Assembly (NCBI RefSeq): GCF_009389715.1
Contig: NC_052399.1
Coordinates: 14,387,646 to 14,451,645, forward strand
Source: Phoenix dactylifera
Taxonomy: Eukaryota > Streptophyta > Magnoliopsida > Arecales > Arecaceae
DNA length: 64,000 bases
Direction: 5' to 3'
Shown here piece by piece: positions 56,639-64,000 of the stretch. The notes below the pieces were generated by a model. The model saw only the letters and a list, made by a program, of their open reading frames with translations, was not told where the DNA came from and made no database searches. The position numbers and the translations under genes were made by a program. How positions within the stretch are numbered: position 1 is the stretch's first letter; each line of letters opens with the position of its first letter.

Positions 56639-56985
56639 GGATGGATGGACCAACCATGACACTTGCCAGCTTGGATACACATGGTGGTACGAATATGTGC
56701 TACGAAAAATTTGATGATATCTCGTAAAATGTGCATTTCTTACCTGGCACACGTTAAACAAGAGTATGATCTATAAGAATTGTTTATAAAGAGCGACAAT
56801 CTTTTCTCTTGGCTTTGTGATGGATAGATCAACCATCGCAAGCATGGATGCACATCATAGCGCGAATGCATGTGGTAGAAAATATGATGATCTCTCGTAA
56901 ATTGTGCGCTTCTTAGCTGGCACACACTAGACAAGAACATGATACATAAAAATTGTTTATAAAGATGATAACATCAGCAGACATC
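56639..56985. repeat. Diverged tandem duplication, period 173 bp
   Basis: GGATGGATGGACCAACCATG (56639) recurs as GATGGATAGATCAACCATCG near 56819. The shared TGTTTATAAAGA occurs at 56781 and 56954. Each copy also has ATCTCGTAAA and GGCACACA. It lies upstream of the MADS gene. Confidence 0.8.
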
Positions 56986-59900
56986 TCTTTTTTCTGCTTA
57001 ATGTACCATATATTTTGTTATAGCTATGATTTGTCTTTGTTTTTAACTTTTGAAGGAATAAAGATGAAGAATGGAGAGAAAAGCTAATTGTGGCATTAGT
57101 TCCACCGAGACAGTTATTATATTGCATATTTCATATTGACTAATAATCTCTAGCTGATGTATGGTCAAAATCTAGCATTATATGCTAGCTACTATGGCAT
57201 AAAAAATCCTAATATAGGCTAGTTTGCATTTAAATGATTTTGATCTAGCCTAATCAATTCTAGATTTAAAATTTTCTTCAAATTATTGTTCAACATATCC
57301 TACCTCTATTTTTTTCTATATGGTGTTCTTGTTGTTGCTTAATACAGTAGCCTTAATGCTAGAACTTGTCAAATTTGGCTCTTAGAGAACTACATGGAGG
57401 AGGCTCCTCTTTGGTGTTGACCTTTTAAAAGACCAAGGAGTTAATATTGGAAAAGCTTCATCTCTCTCATTTTTGGAATTATTAGTGATTTTGTTATTAG
57501 ATTCCTTATTTGGTGCCTACACGTATAGTAATCAAGATATCTTTAGGAAAGTAATATGTGTAACAACCATTACCAAAGGTTAATGGAGCATGATTGAATA
57601 TAAGAGGCTAAAATTTGCTTTAAAAACTACTCAACCTTCAAATAATCCATAATTCATTAGTTCTACTTTACCGTATTAAGTTATTAGCATCTCTACCCAT
57701 ATCTCATAATAAGTCTGAAAATTGTAGATCTTTAGATCTTCTATTAGAAAATTTCCCTGAGATTGATTTTGTGAGCATGTTCTGGTTCTACCTCAAATTA
57801 GTACCACCTAAGCAATAGAAAGAAATACACACGAAAAAAATAATAGTTAAATAGTTTTTTGGAGTTTCTATGGTTGAGTATGATACGATATGATCTCCAA
57901 CTAGCTATACATATACACAAAAAAGATTTAGTAAAATTATAATTTTATCATTTTAAGAAAATATTTGAAGATAGATTCACATAATCGCATTATACTTATG
58001 AGAGGATAGAGTTCTAGTTTTATTACTTTGAACTTTATTTTAAATGAATAAGTCATCCATTTAAATTCTAAAAATAAGTAGCCAATGGGGCTCAGATTAG
58101 TCAATCTGCACCTTATTCTAGATTTGAATTTAGACGATAGCGTTCCAGCCATATTTTTTAAAACAAAACTATTTAATAAAATAACTTTTTGTTTGGGCAA
58201 TTAGAGAGTTTCGCACATAAGAATTAGCCCTCTTCCTTATTGCAACTGGTCACAGTTGATGCTCAGAGAACTTTATTCGAGCACAAATTTTATTCGAGCA
58301 CATATAATGGTGGAGTTCGATCTCTCCTCATTTCTTTTATCAAAGAAAAATAGAAAAAAAAATAAGAGAAAAATTGTCAAACAAATTTAAAAGGTCCAAT
58401 TGTTGCATTTGAGAACTGCATGTTAAACAAACAAAAAATGATAATTACCAAAACACCCAAGTGTATCTGGTGTAATCCTTGTAAAGTGCATCTTTGTTGC
58501 CTTCCATTATATTGGTGTTCATTGGGTGGCTTAGCCTCCCCTTCAAAAGAAAAGAGAGATAGAGGGAGAGAGAGATCAGAATCTACTTCAGGCCACCATA
58601 CACGCCTTGTTTGGAAAGAAATGATAAGAGAGCCAAGGTTAGGGAATTATTTGACCATTAACGCTGGGAAAAGCCAACGCTTGGGATTGGCCCAACATGA
58701 GAAGCCGGGGAAATAAGTCTTTTCATTTTGTTTCTCTCTCCCCTTAGAAAAATAGTAGTGTATGGCCAAAAGCTTATTATTATGGATGGTGCTGGAAAGT
58801 GGTCTGCTTTCTCGATGGAACTACATATCCTTATTGTCTCCGAAAAGAAATTGCTGTCCAAATCACCCGGGGATAGCAAGAAATTCGGGTATTTGCCCTC
58901 CGGAAGCACAACTCCTTCGAAGAAGTAGGAAATTCGGCCCTCCAAAGGTTTCCGCTCCGGCCTCAGCCTTGAGCAACGTGGATATCCCCTCCATCCGGCA
59001 TTCCAGGGCAGTCCTCGCACGCGTACATCGTGCTCAACACAGTGTTATATGGTCCCATCAGACAGATGGCTCCCACTGGGGATCTTTAAAAGATCATGGC
59101 ACATAAAAAACCAGGTGAAGAGCGCTCCGTTTGTACTAATAATCGTATCAAGTTCCCTCGAAACTTGAAGTGCTTGAGAGCTGTCCAAGTCTCTTAGAGA
59201 GAGATATTATATCCTGAGTACGATATTGGTACCATCCCACGTGGGCACGATTCCTTATGTCACTAACTAGGTTACTCGTCGCCTGAATGAGTTCCTTCTC
59301 CGACCCCTCGGGCAAAGCCAAGAGCTCGGATCTCTATTCCAATGGGCTGCTGATAAAATTATACTACATGCTTGGTGTCGCATGCACCAGACCTGGAAAA
59401 ATTAAGCGTGCACTGCATGCACCAGACCCACCCGAATACGCCTCGCTCATTGGTGGCGTGCACGGCCGACGTGGTGCACGCTGTAGGCAATAATTTCTCG
59501 TGGACGTGTCATCCAAAGGGGCAGCATATCTTGGATTGTCGTCCACCGCATGGGCATGGCTTGGCAATCAAGTGTACTTCCTGCGGGTATTTCTAAATAC
59601 CGATTTCGTGCGCCGTTCCCTTCCCCACTTCCAAATGGTGCTGACATGGCATAAATATTTTGATGCAATGACTAAATGCGATGCATGAGATAAAAGCTAG
59701 GTAACGTAGGATTCTCGTACCAGAAAAAGTGACACGGTTGTTGTGGAAGCCATGGGGTTTCATTCGTTTGCCAAAACTTTCACACTAGAAAGTTGCGCGT
59801 CATCCACGTAGCTTTATCATTAGGTCAGTTATTGCAATTTTTTCTCCATAATATTTGCCTATAGCTGTCAACCAATCACATATTGTGAAAGGGACTCAAG

Positions 59901-60747
59901 TAACACCTCCAGCTAGTGATATTTTGGGCAATGTTCGGCAACTAAAGTTCAGTTATATTGTGAAGGCCTAGTTTGGGCCCAATCCACTCGATTGATCGAT
60001 CTGAGGCCTAGCCCATAGAGTGACCAAACGTGGAAGACTCCATGTGAGAGTCGTTTTCTTCTTCGACGGCTCCAATTAGGAGTTAAGAGTTCTGAAGTTG
60101 CTGGGACCCAAAGCTAGAGCATGCATAACATCTTTTACCAAGAGAAAGTCATGAATAATGCATCTTTTATGTCTCATTCTTCATCATTTTTAGACTATCA
60201 GCAAATAGATTTTAGAAATTTTTGAATGAGCCATTTTAAATCTCACTTATACTTAAATTTGAATAAGAAAAACTTATGTTCAGTTTCCAAAGAAAATTTT
60301 CTCCTCAGTTTTCAAAGGTCCATAATTCCGGGATACCAAACTTGGTGCTATTACGCAGGTGCACCACTTGATGCACTCATCGCGAGAGAATGGATGGTGA
60401 CAGATTTCATTCTTTAAAAATTCCTATCTGGGGGAGAGAACGGGGAGAAATCGATAATACGAACTTTCCTTCTTCTTTTTTTTTTTGTTCACAGCCTTTT
60501 GATATAATAAACTAATAAAGTTTTTTTTTTTCATAACTTTTTATGTAATAATATATCTTGTTCATCCCCCCCCCCCCCCCCAACACAGAGATAGCTGCAG
60601 GTTGCTTGACCTCACCGAAAAATTAGATGACTGGGATTGAATTGATTGCGTCACCGTTACTATTGTCATTTTCGTTCCCATTTTTTGACTCTCCTCTTGC
60701 TTTGACTTCGTCCTCGTCATTCAAGTATTGTTTTGAAGATTTTGTTG
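56986..60747. other. Intergenic stretch between MADS and DRP4 copy 2
   Basis: 3.8 kb with short open frames on both strands. The longest is 58658-59020, minus, 120 codons, with no recognisable motif. A repeated GTCGCATGCACCAGACC / TGCACTGCATGCACCAGACC pair is at 59375-59430. No gene was recognised. A poly-C tract is at 60566-60581. Confidence 0.5.
60566..60581 (+). repeat. Poly-C tract
   Basis: 16 consecutive C; length uncertain in sequencing. Confidence 0.9.
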
Positions 60748-61205
60748 TGATGATTGGTGTCACAACTCAAGACTTCATCCAAAATGGATAGTCAAAAAGT
60801 ATTATTTGGTTTTCTTAATTCTGTACAAGTATCCAAGATATATCCAACGAATAATCGATGTGGAACTAAACATATGCCTGCATGGATCCTCACAAACTTT
60901 CTCCATTTAAGCCTTGATGTCCTCATCAGGCTAAGAGTTCAAATCCATTCAAATCTAATCACAAATACCATAATCAGCCCATGGTCAGCTCCAATGGATC
61001 TGTACTGCAGTGTTCCCTAACCCACATAGGTTATGTGCCGGGCCCGTTCTGATACTATTTGTTATAATTCAGAACCTCACCTAAAATGATTAGTTAGAAA
61101 CTATTATTTGGATTTCTTGATCTTGTATAAGTACTCAAGATCTATCCAGCGAATAACTGATGCGGAACTAAAAACACACTCGCATGGGTCTTCACAATTG
61201 GAGTC
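60748..61205 (+). repeat. Diverged tandem repeat, period 302 bp
   Basis: Two units of about 150 bp: CAACTCAAGACTTCATCCAA to TCCTCACAAA (60762-60900) and CAGAACCTCACCTAAAATGA to TCTTCACAA (61070-61200). Both contain TATCCA(A/G)CGAATAA, TGTGGAACTAAA or TGCGGAACTAAA, and CATGG(A/G)TC. Closely similar sequences are widespread in plant genomes and probably belong to a transposon family that I do not name. Confidence 0.75.
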
Positions 61206-61998
61206 GTCCGATCATAGGGGAATAGCCAATTGAGTTTTCATCACAATGGCAAGTGGAGTCCCTTCTTTTGAGGCTCTGCTGCACCGCTATCGCAAATGAT
61301 GGCGCCAATCTCCTGCAACCAGTCCTCCTTTTTGATGAAAATGGACGACAGGGATTGCGGCATCTTCGCGACTGTGTGATCTTTGACGTCCATTGGAAGT
61401 TCGCATATACCAAGCTCTCCTACCCCAACCTAACGCCATGAATCGATTAAACGGAGAAAACGAGTAAAAGGTGAACGGCTATTTGGATCAAAATCTATCC
61501 ACATGAGAAAAAGGGACATCTGACTTTATTATGTGAAAAGCAGTTTAAAATTATTTTTTCATATCGAAAGTTTCGGAAGATGAAAAATGTCGTGTTTTAT
61601 AAAAAAACCCGGGGATGCCGATTTCTCAGATTTCCCCTCCTAGACTTTGTTTTAGAATATTTTCTCTAATATAGAAAAATGTGTCACGTTGCCTGTTCCA
61701 AATTCCAATGGTGAGTGCGCCGTATCGTGCACTCGCGCTGATGTCTTAAATTTTCATCTTAATTTCTTGTTGCATCATATCCTACGCACTTGGGAAGCTC
61801 AAAGGGATAGGGCGTTCTTATTGAATAGTGCAACAGACGAGCTTGTCACGCCGCCAGCGCATGCTTTGCCCACACATGACATCAAAATAAGATTAACCAT
61901 CCCAAAGATTAATTAATGCGGGCAAAGTTAATTAGAAGCCGGACTAGATTCCAGACCCCTCAGTTTCCCCTCCAACGTCCAACTCCCTCTCATCACCC
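61206..61998. other. Upstream region of DRP4 copy 2, no gene seen
   Basis: No recognisable coding sequence (short frames at 61253-61441 and 61689-61916). No clear similarity to the flank of DRP4 copy 1 was seen. Confidence 0.5.
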
Positions 61999-62004
61999 TA
62001 TAAA
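61999..62004 (+). promoter_or_regulatory. TATA box of DRP4 copy 2
   Basis: CACCCTATAAATGCAGC lies 140 bp upstream of the ATG at 62139, a good plant TATA context. The leader between them is pyrimidine-rich. Confidence 0.6.
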
Positions 62005-62138
62005 TGCAGCCGTATAACCCTTTCAGAGAGTACACCATAACCAATACGGAGTCATCTCCCTGCTCGATCCTCACTCGCCTTTCTCTCTGACTTTTCCTCG
62101 AAAAAAAAGAGAAAAGAATCCTTCCTTTGTTGACCAAA

Positions 62139-64000
62139 ATGGGCGACAGAAAGGAAGGGATCGCGAAAGCTGAGGCTGAGAACACGACCGCCCTAGCCGC
62201 CTCCTACGACAGCCGCATCCGTCCCCTCCTCGACACCATCGACCGCCTGCGCCACCTCAAGGTGATGCAGGAGGGCATCGAGCTCCCCAGCATCGTCGTC
62301 GTCGGGGATCAGTCGAGCGGCAAATCTAGCGTCCTTGAGTCCCTCGCCGGCATCAATCTCCCCCGCGGACAGGGCATCTGCACCCGCGTCCCCCTTATTA
62401 TGCGCCTCCAAGGCCACCCTTCCCTTTCCAAGCCTCAACTGCAGCTCGAGTACAAAGACAAGGTCATCCCCACATCTGAGGCCGGCATCTCTAACGCCAT
62501 CAGTTCAGCCACCGACGAGATTGCCGGCAATGGCAAGGGAATCTCCGACACGCCCGTCACTCTCGTGGTGAAGAAGAGAGGTGTCCCTGACCTCACCATG
62601 GTGGACTTGCCCGGGATCACCCGTGTCCCGGTCCATGGACAGCCGGCCAACATCTACGAGCAGATATCGAAAATCATAATGGAGTATATCACTCCAAAGG
62701 ACAGCATCATCGTCAACGTTTTGACGGCTACGGTTGACTTCCCGACTTGCGAGTCGATCCGAATGTCGCAGCTAGTGGACCGGACCGGAGAGAGGACCTT
62801 GGCCGTCGTCACGGAAGCTGACAAGGCTCCCGAGGAATTGCTTGAGAAGGTGGCCACCGATGATGTCAACATAGGGCTCGGATACGTCTGCGTCCGCAAC
62901 CGCGTTGGTGATGAATCCTATGAGCAAGCCCGAGATGTGGAGAAGAGGCTCTTTGAAACGCATCCTCTTCTTTCGAGGATCGACAAGTCCATTGTGGGAA
63001 TCCCTGTTCTGGCTGAGAGGCTGATGGAGATCCAGGCAGCTAGCATTGCAAAATGTCTGCCTGATATAGTGAAAAAGATCAATGAGAAGCTTAGTCGGAA
63101 TGCTTTGGAGCTCAAGCAGATGCCACGTAATCTCTCGAGCATGGCTCATGCTATGAGGACATTCATGCACATGATAAGCATGGCGAAGGAGTCTCTGAGG
63201 AAAATACTCATTAGAGAGGAGTTTGATGATGAATTCCCTGATGATATGGGCATGCATGTTACCTCTAGGAACTAGGTCCTTTCGAGTGCCCGAGTGCTGA
63301 TGAAAGGTTTCTGATGGAGGAGATTGCCGTTCTGGAAGAGGCTAAGGGAATTGATGGACTTCCAAATTTCCTGCCTTCCTCTGCTTTCTTCACTCTTCTC
63401 AGGAGGAAGGTGAAGGAGATTTCTCAGATTCCAAGTGAGTTTTTTGGGGAGATGTGGGCTTACATTGAAGATGTTGTGGTTAGGGTGCTGCTGCACCACT
63501 CTGAGAACTATCCCCAGCTTCAGTCTTTGACTAGAAGGGCAGCAGAGAATCTGGTTGAGAAGATGAGGAACCGATCTTTCCAGGAGATGAAAGAGATCCA
63601 TCATTGAGATGGAGATGGTCGCCGACTATACTTCGAATTCAGATTACATGGAGACATGGACTATGCTGATGAACAACCATGATAAATTCATGAATGCCAT
63701 CGAGGACCATACAAAGCCAACTAAGTTGTCACTGGAAGGTTTCGGAGAGGTGGAAGTCTGCCATCTCTGGCAGTACGGGGCCATGGCCGAGCAGGCGTTT
63801 GACATGAGGATGAGGATCACCGCATATTGGAGGAGCGTGGTGCCTCGAGTGCTGAATAACCTGGCCCTTCTTATCCTTCATATCTCATGCAGCGTGAATT
63901 GCTTGGTGAAGGTGATGGAAATGGAACTTGTTGATGAGCTGGCGGGGCCACGGATGTCCGGTTTGGAAAGGATGCTGGAGGAATCTCCATCGACTGCCGG
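62139..64000 (+). pseudogene. DRP4: Dynamin-related protein 4 (Mx-like), copy 2, disrupted and cut by window edge
   Basis: Close relative of the gene at 21700, intronless. The start is the ATG at 62139, placed like that of copy 1. The first frame is open to TAG at 63273-63275 (378 residues) and covers the whole GTPase domain: GDQSSGKSS, DLPG and, at the G4 position, TEAD where copy 1 has TKVD. A net 28-nt deletion at about 63260-63285 then shifts the frame. The stalk continues in a second frame (63314-63607), and a further shift at about 63590 moves it to a third frame that runs with good similarity to copy 1 (MAEQAFDMRMRI, then GPRMSGLERMLEESPS in the GED) to the window edge. A 9-nt in-frame insertion near 63870 also differs. 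A product ending at 63275 would be a GTPase domain with almost no stalk. The copy is most likely a pseudogene. Confidence 0.88.

Overview
The window is plant nuclear DNA, almost certainly from a monocot (possibly a palm; this is an inference from overall repeat and gene character, not proven). It is AT-rich intergenic and intronic sequence with GC-rich islands, plant-type transposons and intron-containing genes. No CRISPR array, rRNA gene or convincing tRNA gene was seen.

Layout. (1) 1-9211 is a minus-strand Ty3/gypsy LTR retrotransposon of the Tat type. Its 5' LTR (8229-9211), primer-binding site, gag-protease frame and a broken pol are present. A 117-bp tandem array and the tail of an antisense ORF lie downstream of pol; the 3' LTR is off the left edge. 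(2) 9217-12275 is copy A of a segmental duplication; copy B is 25466-31145. (3) 12276-17358 holds no recognisable gene but has a foldback element and a diverged tandem duplication. (4) 17359-21205 is a decayed Ty1/copia element with two diverged LTRs and a relic of the polyprotein C-terminus. (5) 21700-23680 is an intronless dynamin-related gene of the DRP4 (Mx-like) class, broken by a 2-nt deletion inside its GTPase domain. (6) 30802-55941, minus strand, is a seven-exon MIKC-type MADS-box gene of the AGL17/ANR1 type. I assembled it from exon homology, splice signals and the canonical MIKC exon lengths. Its introns carry a 5'-truncated L1 LINE, a SINE with a hAT-type element nested in it, a solo LTR with a GGGTCGACCC array, and a Tourist-like MITE. 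(7) 62139-64000 is a second DRP4 gene, cut by the right edge, with an intact-looking GTPase-domain frame but two frame disruptions in the stalk.

The parts fit one history. Copy A carries an orphan last exon of the MADS gene and lies upstream of DRP4 copy 1. Copy B carries the complete MADS gene and lies upstream of DRP4 copy 2. This suggests a tandem duplication of a block [promoter-like unit - MADS gene - DRP4], followed by loss of MADS exons 1-6 from the first block, decay of both DRP4 copies and heavy transposon insertion.

The MADS gene is the only gene in the window that looks intact over its whole length. I found no clearly new biological system. The most unusual items are the duplication with a differentially broken DRP4 pair, the possible two-length exon 6 of the MADS gene, the 117-bp array in the gypsy element, and the nested SINE/hAT insertion with exact target-site duplications.
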